Assembly: GCF_026385485.1 (NCBI RefSeq)
Contig: NZ_JANIDX010000001.1
Coordinates: forward strand, 124,001-188,000
Direction: 5' to 3'
DNA: 64,000 nt
DNA from: Bombella pollinis
GTDB lineage: Bacteria; Pseudomonadota; Alphaproteobacteria; Acetobacterales; Acetobacteraceae
The notes under the pieces were generated by a model. It worked only from the letters and a program-made list of their open reading frames with translations, did no database searches and was not told the origin of the DNA. A program made the translations under genes and the position numbers. Shown here piece by piece: positions 33,078-42,133 of this stretch; the first letter of the stretch is position 1; each line of letters begins with the position of its first letter.

Positions 33078-33930
33078 GGTCATCCCCCCTTATCTCTGGC
33101 TGAATGACACGCTCCACCCAGCGGACCAACCGGCCATTATGGCCCAAGACAGAGGCTACCTCCTCGGTGATGGGCTCTTTGAGACCATGCAGCTTTATAA
33201 TCACCGCGTGCCTTTACTAGAGGCTCACCTCACCCGGCTAGAAGAAGGCTGCCACCTATTGCACATCCCCACACCTCAGCGCACTCTTATTGAGAGGGCA
33301 CTCCACCAACTTATAGAGGCCAACCACCTCACTCATGGCTCTGTGCGCTTGACGCTCACACGCGGCCCCGGCCCGCGGGGCTTAGCCCCACCAGCTCACC
33401 CAAACCCGACCTTGCTCATCACAACCGCCCCACCACTGCAACACCCACCCCAGCCTATCCGCCTGCATATCAGCACGCAGCGGCGGGACCCTCACTCTAT
33501 GTTGAATCGGGTGAAATCACTCAATGCATTACCGGCCATCCTCGCCCGTTTAGAAGCCCAAGACCATGGGGCAGATGATGCGCTTTGGCTCACCCATGAA
33601 GGCTCCATTACCGAAGCCACTGCGGCAAGCTTCCTAGCTTTGATAGACGGACGATTAGTAACACCCCCCCTCTCCACCGGCATTCTCCCTGGTATTACGC
33701 GCGCACGATTGCTCGCCGCTGGGATATGTGAAGAGCAACTTTTGAGCAACAATGACATTCCCCTTCTACAAGGGGCATGGCTGGCCACGGCCCTTAACCT
33801 CACCCCGATTGCCGCGATTGGGGGACATGCACTGCCACCTCAGCCAGAGCGCAGCGCAGAGTTACGGCGCATCCTCTATGACCATCCCATCTTGAATCCC
33901 CCCACCCAAACAGCCACATCTGCCTCATGA
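33067..33930 (+). CDS. pabC: Class IV aminotransferase, probable aminodeoxychorismate lyase
   Basis: PLP enzyme of 287 residues likely converting aminodeoxychorismate to p-aminobenzoate plus pyruvate. The fold-type IV signature is GYLLGDGLFETMQ at the N-terminus, with the cofactor Lys in RVKSLNALPAILAR and the C-terminal EGSITEATAASFLALIDG block. Its pairing with pabB supports lyase over branched-chain or D-amino acid aminotransferase, but the family is hard to separate by eye. It overlaps ptrB by 4 bases. Confidence 0.85.
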   Translation: MAHKVIPPYLWLNDTLHPADQPAIMAQDRGYLLGDGLFETMQLYNHRVPLLEAHLTRLEEGCHLLHIPTPQRTLIERALHQLIEANHLTHGSVRLTLTRGPGPRGLAPPAHPNPTLLITTAPPLQHPPQPIRLHISTQRRDPHSMLNRVKSLNALPAILARLEAQDHGADDALWLTHEGSITEATAASFLALIDGRLVTPPLSTGILPGITRARLLAAGICEEQLLSNNDIPLLQGAWLATALNLTPIAAIGGHALPPQPERSAELRRILYDHPILNPPTQTATSAS

Positions 33931-36074
33931 CTGCACATACACATACCCCCGCTCCCACCGCCACGCCCAAGGCCCCCATCGCCCGGCGCAACCCCATCGT
34001 GCTGGAACAGCTTGGCCGCACCCGCACGGATTCCTACGCGTGGATGAAAGATGAAAACTGGCAGAAGGTCTTAAGAGACCCTTCCATTCTACGCGATGAT
34101 ATCCGCACCCATTTAGAGCACGAAAACGCCTATACAAAGGCCATGCTGGCCGAGACCGTCCCCTTACAAGAGGCCCTCTTTAAAGAGATGGTCGGCCGGA
34201 TTCCTCCTGCTGAAGAATCCGTCCCGCTCCCCTCTGGCCCGTGGCTATATAGCTTACGTTTTGAGAAAGACGCCCAATATCCCCTCCATATCCGCCGCCC
34301 CCGCAAAGCTGGCACTAACGAGGCCGATGGGCCGGAAGAGATTCTACTTGATGTCAACAAGCTTGCCGCTCAACATAGCTTCTACAGCCTCGCCCAAGCT
34401 GCCCATACCGAAGACCACCGCTATTACGTCTATGCTGAGGATGTGCAAGGCTCAGAGGTCTATCGCATTCAGGTCAAAGACCTCTCCACAGGGACACTCT
34501 GCGCCCCGGCGGTGGAGAGCTGTACCGGCAGCTTCACCCTTTCGCCGGATAGCCAATATCTCTTTTGGATTTACCGCGATGATAATGGCCGCCCCTCCCG
34601 TATTTATCGCCGCCCCCTGCGTGGGGGGGATGACACGCTCATCTTTGATGAGACCGACCCCGGTTTCTTCCTCAGCATTGGGGTGAGTGCCTCCCGCGCA
34701 TGGATTATCATCGAGCGCGGGGACCATGATACGAATGAGACCCTCCTCATCCCCGCAGCAGAGCCAACAGCCCCTCCAAAATTAGCCGCCCCCCTCGTGC
34801 GGGGAGAACGCTATAGCCTCACCCATTGGAATGACCGTTTTATCATCCTCACCAATGCAGGGGGAGCGGTTGATTTCAAGCTCATGACCGCACCAGAAGC
34901 CACGCCAGACCGGAGCCATTGGCGGAACTTCCTCCCTTATGAGGAAGGCCATTTCCTCCTCGGTGTTAGTACAGGGCGCGAGCATCTCGCTTGGATAGAA
35001 CGGCGCAATGGCAATACGGAAATCTTCATCCTTGACCATAAGGATGCTGATAAAGGGGCGATTCGCACCCATGCACGCCGTATCAGCATGGATGAGCCAG
35101 CCTATACGCTCAGCCTCCTCGGGGTGTTGGAATATGACGTGCCCATTCTGCGTTATATTTACCAATCCCCCACCACACCGGCCCATTGGTATGATTACGA
35201 TATGCAGACGGGGCAAAAGACCCTCCGCAAAGTGCGGGAGGTCCCCTCCGGGCATGACCCTGCCGCTTATGAGACACGCCGCCTTTTTGCTAAAGCACAA
35301 GATGGCGCATTGGTCCCCATCACCCTCTTGATGAAAAAAGGCACGGAGCTAAATGGGAAGAACCCCATGTTGCTCTATGGCTATGGCTCTTATGGTATCT
35401 CTATGGAGGCCAGCTTCTCCACCACTGCGCTAAGCTTGGTGGATCGTGGAGTCATTTACGCTATAGCCCATGTGCGTGGTGGCAGTGAGAAAGGATGGGG
35501 GTGGTTCCTAGACGGGCGAGCCACCAAAAAGACCAACAGCTTTACCGACTTCATCAGCTCTGCTCATTATTTGATTGATGAAGGCTATACCGCACCACGC
35601 CGCATTGTCGCCCATGGGGGCTCTGCTGGGGGGCTGCTTATGGGGGCGATTGCCAATATGGCCCCAGAGCTTTTTGCCGGGATTGCGGCCCAAGTGCCCT
35701 TTGTGGATATGCTCAACACAATGTCGGACATCTCCCTCCCCCTCACCCCGCCGGAATGGCCAGAATGGGGTAATCCTCTCACCGACCCAGAGGCTTACGA
35801 TCTCATCGCCAGCTATTCCCCTTACGATAACATCCGGCCCGTCCCCTATCCGGCGATTCTGGCGATGGGGGGTTTATCTGACCCACGCGTCACCTATTGG
35901 GAGCCAGCAAAATGGATTGCCCGTTTGCGAGAGGAAGCCAAGGGCGGGCCTTTCCTCTGTCATATCAATATGGAGGCAGGCCATGGCGGTTCCTCCGGGC
36001 GGTTTGCACGTTTGAAGGAAGTCGCCCTCGTGCAAGCCTTCGCACTATGGAGCCTCCAACGCGCTAACGCATAA
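33927..36074 (+). CDS. ptrB: Oligopeptidase B (S9A serine peptidase)
   Basis: Cytoplasmic oligopeptidase cleaving after Arg and Lys, 715 residues. An N-terminal beta-propeller (about 80-420) is followed by the alpha/beta hydrolase domain. The nucleophile Ser is in HGGSAGGLLMGAIAN, the Asp likely in MGGLSDPRVTYWEPAK and the His in EAGHGGSSGR. No signal peptide. It is coupled to pabC by an ATGA overlap, although I see no functional link with folate synthesis. Confidence 0.93.
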   Translation: MTAHTHTPAPTATPKAPIARRNPIVLEQLGRTRTDSYAWMKDENWQKVLRDPSILRDDIRTHLEHENAYTKAMLAETVPLQEALFKEMVGRIPPAEESVPLPSGPWLYSLRFEKDAQYPLHIRRPRKAGTNEADGPEEILLDVNKLAAQHSFYSLAQAAHTEDHRYYVYAEDVQGSEVYRIQVKDLSTGTLCAPAVESCTGSFTLSPDSQYLFWIYRDDNGRPSRIYRRPLRGGDDTLIFDETDPGFFLSIGVSASRAWIIIERGDHDTNETLLIPAAEPTAPPKLAAPLVRGERYSLTHWNDRFIILTNAGGAVDFKLMTAPEATPDRSHWRNFLPYEEGHFLLGVSTGREHLAWIERRNGNTEIFILDHKDADKGAIRTHARRISMDEPAYTLSLLGVLEYDVPILRYIYQSPTTPAHWYDYDMQTGQKTLRKVREVPSGHDPAAYETRRLFAKAQDGALVPITLLMKKGTELNGKNPMLLYGYGSYGISMEASFSTTALSLVDRGVIYAIAHVRGGSEKGWGWFLDGRATKKTNSFTDFISSAHYLIDEGYTAPRRIVAHGGSAGGLLMGAIANMAPELFAGIAAQVPFVDMLNTMSDISLPLTPPEWPEWGNPLTDPEAYDLIASYSPYDNIRPVPYPAILAMGGLSDPRVTYWEPAKWIARLREEAKGGPFLCHINMEAGHGGSSGRFARLKEVALVQAFALWSLQRANA

Positions 36075-36100
36075 CCCCTCCATTAAAGCGGGGGAGAGCC

Positions 36101-36562
36101 TTATTGGAGGTCATCCCCCTCGCTATCCATATCCATCTCTGCAAGCTGGGAGCAAATCTTACCTAGCCGGGAATCACCCTGCCCCACGCCCTCCCCGCAA
36201 GCTGTGCGCGCATCTTTACCGCAGCTTTTAATCACGCTCTCCATGTCCGATTCCAAAACATCGCGGACAAGCCCAACGTCAAAGCTACGTTGTGCGGTTT
36301 CCTCAACATCAAGCTGCTTTTGCACCTTTCGCATCTCATGCAGATTATTCACACAAACTGTGCTGACGACACGCGTATGGTCGCGCAAAACGGCGAGGAT
36401 GTTATTCACGACCACGCCTTTTTCATTCACTGCGGGGTCATCATCATCCGTGCGGGCAGAGCCATCAGCCCATGCCACCCCCATTGAACTCATAAAAACA
36501 AGGCTCAAAAGCCCCCCTAAAAGGCGGGACCGGCGGGACGAGAAGAAAGAAAACTGGCTCAT
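36101..36562 (-). CDS. Secreted Cys-containing protein of unknown function
   Basis: Not recognised. The start at 36562 (MSQFSFFSSRRSRLLGG) gives 153 residues with a signal peptide ending GVAWADG; a longer frame to 36619 would put 19 odd residues before it. The mature part is acidic and helical, with Cys in VSTVCVNN, VIKSCGKD, TACGEG and GKICSQ, so two disulfides are possible. It converges on ptrB and diverges from rpmJ. Confidence 0.65.
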   Translation of the reverse strand: MSQFSFFSSRRSRLLGGLLSLVFMSSMGVAWADGSARTDDDDPAVNEKGVVVNNILAVLRDHTRVVSTVCVNNLHEMRKVQKQLDVEETAQRSFDVGLVRDVLESDMESVIKSCGKDARTACGEGVGQGDSRLGKICSQLAEMDMDSEGDDLQ

Positions 36563-36620
36563 TCCCCTACCATAATCCGAAAAACATGAAGGGGAAATGG
36601 GGCTTTTGCACGACATCACC

Positions 36621-36714
36621 TTGACTCACCCCTCCATTACAGGTTATGCGGTCGCCAAGTTTCGCGGGCGTGTTAGCCCTGCATTATGAGAGCCACTACC
36701 TTACAACAAGGTAG
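36621..36714 (+). promoter_or_regulatory. Candidate rpmJ promoter and leader hairpin
   Basis: TTGACT (36621-36626) and TTATGC (36644-36649) are 17 bp apart. In the leader CTACCTT (36696-36702) pairs perfectly with AAGGTAG (36708-36714). The hairpin could be a small ribosomal-protein leader element, but nothing else supports this. Confidence 0.4.
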
Positions 36715-36750
36715 AAAAGGCCCATCTTTTGGTCGGGGAGCCTGAACATT

Positions 36751-36876
36751 ATGAAGATTCGTAATAGCCTGAAATCCGCTAAGATTCGTGATAAAAACTG
36801 CCGCGTTGTTCGCCGCCGTGGCCGCGTTTATGTCATCAATAAACAAAACCCACGTATGAAGGCTCGTCAGGGCTGA
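36751..36876 (+). CDS. rpmJ: 50S ribosomal protein L36, zinc-free type
   Basis: A 41-residue basic protein below usual ORF cut-offs, starting MKIRNSLKSAKIRDKNC and ending NPRMKARQG. It has one Cys only, so it lacks the zinc ribbon of the CxxC form and matches the alphaproteobacterial type with RRRGRVYVINKQNP. GGGGAG lies 10 bases before the ATG. Confidence 0.97.
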   Translation: MKIRNSLKSAKIRDKNCRVVRRRGRVYVINKQNPRMKARQG

Positions 36877-36887
36877 GTAACGGATTT

Positions 36888-37553
36888 ATGGGGACGCACC
36901 GCTTGATGTGCTGCGTACTTCATGCTCTGCCCCCTTATGAGAGGGGGAAGCCTCTTGCCTTCTGGCTGGGGGCTTTTTTTTACCTTACAGCTACCCCGCT
37001 CGCCTATGCAGCAGCCCCGACTCATCCCACGTCTGCTGCCTCTGCCCCCCCTAAGGCTCATAGCCTCAGCTTAAAAGAGAAAATCACCCAAACCGAACAG
37101 GCTCTCGCCACAGAGCAAGACGATCAAAAAGCCCAAGCCTTGATGAAAAAGGCCGAAACATTACGCCTCTATACCGTGCAAAATAGTGGCCGTTTACTGC
37201 TGAGCGAAGCGCAAGAGGCCATCCAAAAAGGCCATACGGATGAGGCTGAACGCGCCCTCTCTGCCGCTTTGACCCTTCAGCCGGATAATGCCTTTCTCCG
37301 CCGCCAACGCGCAGCGATTCGCTTTATCGGCAATGACCTTACCGGCACGGTAGAGGACCTCCAAGTCGCCCTTGTGCATGACCCCGGTGATGCTCAAAGC
37401 TGGGATTTGCTCGCCCGCACGCAAGAGCATCTCCATCACCCTCATCAGGCCCTCCATGCTTATACGGAGGCCCTCACCCATGCCCCGCTCCTCCCCAATG
37501 GGCAAAAACGCTACCAACAGCTAGAGCAACGCGCAAACGGCACACCGGATTAA
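36888..37553 (+). CDS. Exported TPR-like protein
   Basis: A 221-residue protein. Hydrophobic residues 22-41 end LAYAAAP, a plausible signal peptide, and the rest is helical with TPR-like units such as HTDEAERALSAALTLQPDNAFLRRQ, GTVEDLQVALVHDPGDAQSWDLL and HPHQALHAYTEALTHAP. The start at 36888 lacks a good ribosome site and the signal-peptide codons lie within a candidate rpmJ terminator. It could bind peptidoglycan-associated or secretion proteins, but the function is unknown. Confidence 0.65.
   Translation: MGTHRLMCCVLHALPPYERGKPLAFWLGAFFYLTATPLAYAAAPTHPTSAASAPPKAHSLSLKEKITQTEQALATEQDDQKAQALMKKAETLRLYTVQNSGRLLLSEAQEAIQKGHTDEAERALSAALTLQPDNAFLRRQRAAIRFIGNDLTGTVEDLQVALVHDPGDAQSWDLLARTQEHLHHPHQALHAYTEALTHAPLLPNGQKRYQQLEQRANGTPD
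36929..36981 (+). terminator. Terminator-like GC stem and T8 inside the start of the TPR gene
   Basis: GCCCCC (36929-36934) can pair with GGGGGC (36968-36973), followed by eight Ts (36974-36981). GGGGG at 36943-36947 offers a competing pairing with the same C-run. It fits an rpmJ terminator or an attenuator, yet it also encodes signal-peptide residues of the next gene, so it may be coincidental. Confidence 0.4.
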
Positions 37554-37562
37554 CCATCCGCC

Positions 37563-39815
37563 TTACATAAAAGATACCGGGTCCACATCTACATCAATGC
37601 GCGCATCATTCTTGCAAGTCACCCCTGCGAGCCAATGGCGCAAAACGGGTTGGAGGGCGATGTCACGCCGTGTTCGCAAAAGGAGGCGGAAGCGATACCG
37701 CCCGCGTAGCAACGCTAAAGGTGCAGGGGCCGGGCCTAAAATCTCCATCCCCTCCCCATGCGGGCCATTAAGGGCTAGATGGCGAGCAAGGGCCTCGGCG
37801 TGCGTCTCCTTAGGAGCACTGACAATCACAGCTGCTAACCGCCCATAGGGAGGCCAAAAACCGGGGCGGCGTTGGGCAGCCTCTTGCTCCATAAAACGGA
37901 TAAAGTCATTCTCTATAAGAGCCTGCATAACGGGGTGATCCCCCACATAGCTTTGCAGCATCACACGGCCGGGTTTTGAGCCACGCCCTGCCCGCCCTGC
38001 CACTTGATGAAGAAGCTGCATCGTCCGTTCAGCCGCTCGTAAATCCCCCCCGCCTAGGCCAAGGTCCGCATCCACAACCCCTACAAGGGTGAGGTCGGGG
38101 AAGTGCCAGCCCTTCGCGACAATTTGCGTCCCGATGATGAGGTCCACCTCCTTTTGGGCAATTTTGCGGACTGCCTCCTCCATCGCAGCGGGAGAGGTTA
38201 AGGTATCAGAGGCCATAACCAGCAACCGGGCCTCCGGGAAGCGCGCTTGTACCTCCTCATGAATCCGCTCTATCCCCGGGCCAATGGGCACGAGGCTATC
38301 TTCCGCCTCACAAGCGGGGCAGGCTTTCATTAGAGGTTGGGTATAGTCGCAATGATGGCACGCTAAAATCCGCCGCCGCCGATGCTCCACCATCCATGCC
38401 GCACAATGCGGGCACTGGATGCGATGCCCACAAGCCCGGCATAAAGTCAGCGGGGCATAGCCACGCCGGTTGAGGAACAACATGCTTTGCTCCCCCGCCT
38501 TCATGCCATCCTCAATGCTTTCACATAATAAAGGGGAGAGGAACAAGCCACGCTCCGGCCCGTGGTCACGCATATCAATCAGGCTAATCTCTGGCATACA
38601 GGCTGGCCCGTGCCGCGATTCGAGCACCTCATGACGGAAGCGGCCCTTCTGTACATTCACTAATGTTTCCATAGAGGGCGTTGCTGAAACCAAAATCGCC
38701 GCAGCCCCGGCAAGGCGCGCTCGCACAATGGCCATATCCCGCCCATGATACAGCACCCCTTCCTCCTGCTTATAGGTGCTCTCATGCTCCTCATCGACCA
38801 CAACAAGCCCTAACGCAGCAAAGGGAAGAAACAGGGCCGAGCGCGCACCCACAACCACGCGCTGCTGCCCATCTGCCACCGCACGCCATGTCTCCCGCCG
38901 GGCTTTCTGCCCTAAATCGGAATGCCAAATCGCCGGAATAGTGCCGAAACGCTTGGCAAAACGCTCCGTCCATTGGGTTGTTAGGGCAATCTCTGGCACC
39001 AACACCAGCACTTGCCGCCCTTGCCGCAGAGCCGCCGCCACAGCCTCGAAATACACTTCCGTTTTGCCAGAGCCCGTTACCCCCTCTAGCAAGGTCACAT
39101 TAAAAGCGCGTTCCTCCACTGCTTCTATCAAAGCATGAGCAGCCTCAGCTTGCTCGGCTGATAAAATGGGCGGGGCGTAATCAGGCTCAGGCGGCGTGGC
39201 ACTCATGGGGGAGCCTTCCAGCACGCTCTCCTCCAGCACACCGGCATGTGCTAAGCCGCGAATCACCGCCGCGCTCGCCCCACTTTGCGCGCTTAATGCC
39301 GCTGTACTGGCCGGGCCATGAGCCTCCAACGCGGCTAAAACCGCGTTACGCGCGGGGGTAAGCCGTAAAGACTCTGGCAAGGGACCAGCTTTACGGGCCC
39401 AACCAAGCATCGGCTTCATCCCTCCCCCTTGGGCAGGTACGCGCAGCGCAATGGCGAGCACCATACCCGGCGCACTCAGCCCATAAGCAGCTACCCAATC
39501 GATAAAATGCCGTAACGTCTCTGGTAAGGCGGGGATGCGCGTCTCCACGCTAATAATCGCGCGTAAAGAGCCAAATGCCACATGCCGGCTAGAGCGTGGC
39601 GGGCGAAGGTCCACCGGCAAATGTGTTGGCTCGGCCTCCCACACACAGCCTACGATCTCCTGCCGCCCCAAGGGGACGCGCACCACCGTGCCCGGTGCCA
39701 AAGGCGTATCGAACTTATAATCCAACGGCCCCGCAAAAGGACGCGGCACAAGGACGGAAAGACGATGACCGGCTTCCCGTCTCCTGCTATGGGGGGAGAG
39801 GCGTTGTTCTGCCAT
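37563..39815 (-). CDS. priA: Primosomal protein N' (replication restart helicase)
   Basis: Superfamily 2 helicase that reloads the replisome at stalled forks, 750 residues. Walker A is GVTGSGKTE, the Walker B DEEH box sits in VVVDEEHESTYKQ, and the zinc-binding Cys cluster runs through CRACGHRIQCPHC, CHHCDYTQ and CPACEAED. The N-terminal DNA-binding domain begins RLSVLVPRPFAGPLDYKF. It diverges from xerC with 36 bp between starts. Confidence 0.96.
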   Translation of the reverse strand: MAEQRLSPHSRRREAGHRLSVLVPRPFAGPLDYKFDTPLAPGTVVRVPLGRQEIVGCVWEAEPTHLPVDLRPPRSSRHVAFGSLRAIISVETRIPALPETLRHFIDWVAAYGLSAPGMVLAIALRVPAQGGGMKPMLGWARKAGPLPESLRLTPARNAVLAALEAHGPASTAALSAQSGASAAVIRGLAHAGVLEESVLEGSPMSATPPEPDYAPPILSAEQAEAAHALIEAVEERAFNVTLLEGVTGSGKTEVYFEAVAAALRQGRQVLVLVPEIALTTQWTERFAKRFGTIPAIWHSDLGQKARRETWRAVADGQQRVVVGARSALFLPFAALGLVVVDEEHESTYKQEEGVLYHGRDMAIVRARLAGAAAILVSATPSMETLVNVQKGRFRHEVLESRHGPACMPEISLIDMRDHGPERGLFLSPLLCESIEDGMKAGEQSMLFLNRRGYAPLTLCRACGHRIQCPHCAAWMVEHRRRRILACHHCDYTQPLMKACPACEAEDSLVPIGPGIERIHEEVQARFPEARLLVMASDTLTSPAAMEEAVRKIAQKEVDLIIGTQIVAKGWHFPDLTLVGVVDADLGLGGGDLRAAERTMQLLHQVAGRAGRGSKPGRVMLQSYVGDHPVMQALIENDFIRFMEQEAAQRRPGFWPPYGRLAAVIVSAPKETHAEALARHLALNGPHGEGMEILGPAPAPLALLRGRYRFRLLLRTRRDIALQPVLRHWLAGVTCKNDARIDVDVDPVSFM

Positions 39816-39851
39816 ATCACATCACCTTACCCTCTCCGGCGGGGAAATACC

Positions 39852-40859
39852 ATGAGCCATCTACCAACGCACACGCCTTCATCGCTGACGCTACATACCG
39901 CGCAAGAGGCCCTCACCGCGTGGCAAGAATGGCTCCTCTACGAAAAACGCGCCAGTAAAGCGACCTGCACAGCCTATCAACATGATGTTGCCCTCGCTTT
40001 AGGATTCTTCAGCCGTCATTTTGGAGGGGAGCTACCTCTGCACGCTCTTGCTCGCCTCTCTTTAACCGACTTCCGCTCATGGCTGGCCCATGAGACAACA
40101 CGTGCAGAGCAGAACGCCCGCCGCCATCCCCATAGCCGCCATACACAAGATGGCCATGCCCGCAGCCGCGCCCGCCGCATCTCCGCTCTACGCTCTTTTT
40201 ACCGTTATTTGGAAAAAGAACATCACCTCACCAACCCCGCTTTAACCCTCCTTCGTAGCCCACGGTTAAAAACCCGCTTACCACGCCCCCTTACGCCAGA
40301 CGCTGCACGCCTCGCCCCAGAAGGCATTGCAGAGCAAACCGTTAATCCTCATTTTGCTGCACGTGATGAAGCCCTCTTTACCTTGCTCTATGGTGCAGGT
40401 TTGCGAATCAGCGAGGCTCTCTCCCTCTCTATCGGGGATGTAGAACGCCTCAGCGATGATATGCTGTTCATCATCGGTAAGGGCGGTAAAGAGCGCGCCG
40501 TGCCGATTCTACCACCTGTTAAGCAGGCCTTGGAGCGTTGGTTAGCAGCACATCCTTACCGCCATGCAGAGGCTCCCTTCTTTTGTGGGGTACGGGGGGG
40601 ACGACTGAATCCGGCCATCGCACAACGGGCCATGCGCCAATGGCGCATGATGGAGGGACTGCCCGATTCTGCAACACCGCATGCCTTACGCCATGCTTTT
40701 GCCTCTCATCTCCTGCAAAATGGGGCCGACCTTCGCACGATTCAGGAGCTGTTGGGCCATGCCAGCCTCTCTAGCACGCAAATCTACACCCTTGCTGATG
40801 AACAACACCTCATGGATGTATGGCAAAAAGCCCATCCCCGTGCTGATACATCCCCCTAA
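39852..40859 (+). CDS. xerC: Tyrosine recombinase XerC
   Basis: Site-specific recombinase that resolves chromosome dimers at dif with XerD. The ATG at 39852, following GGGGAAA, gives 335 residues; the frame is open further upstream through the priA start but that part is not conserved-looking. N-terminal SAM-like DNA-binding domain (SKATCTAYQHDVALALGFF), catalytic Arg in GAGLRISEALSL, Lys in GKGGKERAVPI, HALRHAFASHLL, LGHASLSSTQIYT (Tyr nucleophile). Confidence 0.93.
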   Translation: MSHLPTHTPSSLTLHTAQEALTAWQEWLLYEKRASKATCTAYQHDVALALGFFSRHFGGELPLHALARLSLTDFRSWLAHETTRAEQNARRHPHSRHTQDGHARSRARRISALRSFYRYLEKEHHLTNPALTLLRSPRLKTRLPRPLTPDAARLAPEGIAEQTVNPHFAARDEALFTLLYGAGLRISEALSLSIGDVERLSDDMLFIIGKGGKERAVPILPPVKQALERWLAAHPYRHAEAPFFCGVRGGRLNPAIAQRAMRQWRMMEGLPDSATPHALRHAFASHLLQNGADLRTIQELLGHASLSSTQIYTLADEQHLMDVWQKAHPRADTSP

Positions 40860-40875
40860 CCAACATAAATGGCTG

Positions 40876-41847
40876 ATGATGACCTTCCCCCGCGCTCTCA
40901 AAGTGATAATCCCAACCATAATGATGACTCTCTTGAACCTCATCCTGCCCACAGCTTATGCAGACGAGCCGGGGCCTGCTTGTCGGCAGAGGCATCTCAC
41001 CACCATCACCTTGCAAGAGACAGGCTATTATCTAACCTCTGTAGCACAGATTCATGGCCGGTCCCTCTCCATGATTATTGATACAGGCTCGGAGGGGAGC
41101 TTGCTCACACCAGAGGCTATTAGCCAATTACATCTTACACCCAATGCAGAAGAAGCCACCATCATCTCCGGGGCGGATGGACGTGGTCACGTTGTCCCCA
41201 CTATTGAGCTGGCCTCCCTTACACTCGGCCATGTGACCTTCCATCAACCGATTATGCCTTTAGGGGCCTTACCCGCCTTCCCGGCGATTCAACCGCCCGT
41301 ATTGGGGTTAATTGGGATGGATTTACTCGGCCATTACGATATAGACCTCGACCTCCCTCATCATAAATTAAGCCTTTGGGAGATTCAGACACATTCTATG
41401 CTCTGCCAACAACCTCCCTTTTGGCCGTATCAGAGCCAGAGGCTCACCGCAGGGCGGGTGAGAGGGCGATTCTTCATCCCCTTTACCTTAGATGGCCAAC
41501 ATGGTGTGGCCTTGATTGATAGTGGCGCACGCTCGCACATCATCAGCAAAGAGTTCGTCTATAAACTCGGCATCACAAAAGATGACCTCGCCCAAGACCC
41601 CGGCGGGGTCAGTGCGGGAATTGGCGATAAGGAGCATCGCTACCATTGGCACCGTTTTGGCCGCCTTACCTTGGGGGGACAAACCCAGCTTCACCCGGTC
41701 CTTACAGTGACATCCCTGCATGAACAAGCTGATATGCTCCTCGGGGCGGATTGGCTGATGCATCATCACCTCTGGCTTTCCGCTGGGGCAGAGGGGGCCG
41801 TGTTTGTTAAAACCACGCCAGAGACAAAACCAGCACAGAAAAAGTGA
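40876..41847 (+). CDS. Exported protein with two retropepsin-like aspartic protease domains
   Basis: About 323 residues from the ATG at 40876 (or 40879). A signal peptide (IIPTIMMTLLNLILPTAYADE) is followed by two similar halves. The first has SMIIDTGSEGSLLT and later LGLIGMDLLGHYDIDL; the second has VALIDSGARSHIIS and later DMLLGADWLMHHHLWL. The DTG/DSG loops and the hydrophobic GxD turns are the active-site pattern of retropepsin-like peptidases. Both halves in one chain could form a pepsin-like two-lobed enzyme. No substrate is apparent. Starts 17 bases after xerC. Confidence 0.8.
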   Translation: MMTFPRALKVIIPTIMMTLLNLILPTAYADEPGPACRQRHLTTITLQETGYYLTSVAQIHGRSLSMIIDTGSEGSLLTPEAISQLHLTPNAEEATIISGADGRGHVVPTIELASLTLGHVTFHQPIMPLGALPAFPAIQPPVLGLIGMDLLGHYDIDLDLPHHKLSLWEIQTHSMLCQQPPFWPYQSQRLTAGRVRGRFFIPFTLDGQHGVALIDSGARSHIISKEFVYKLGITKDDLAQDPGGVSAGIGDKEHRYHWHRFGRLTLGGQTQLHPVLTVTSLHEQADMLLGADWLMHHHLWLSAGAEGAVFVKTTPETKPAQKK

Positions 41848-41864
41848 AAAAATCATTTTTCACT
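41843..41864 (+). terminator. Hairpin overlapping the stop of the aspartic protease gene
   Basis: AGTGAAAAA pairs with TTTTTCACT around ATCA; the TGA stop lies in the 5' arm. AT-rich, probably weak. Confidence 0.4.
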
Positions 41865-41940
41865 ATTGCCAGCTCTGCGCTATCCCGCTAAACAGACGCC
41901 ATCCCACGGGATGAACCTTTTTATAGAAGGTTATAAGACT

Positions 41941-42012
<72 letters not shown>

Positions 42013-42017
<5 letters not shown>

Positions 42018-42043
42018 CTCTTTATTCAAAGGGTGGCGTTTTT
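42013..42043 (+). terminator. Terminator of tRNA-Asp
   Basis: CGCCAC pairs with GTGGCG, with an inner CTTT/AAAG helix, then TTTTT. The 5' arm uses the tRNA CCA end. Confidence 0.8.
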
Positions 42044-42133
42044 GTATCATCCCCCCTCTCAAAAATAAAAAACTTACCCCATGCGATGAGAAATCGCTTG
42101 CATCCAGCGCGCTGCTGCCCGACATCTCTGCCC

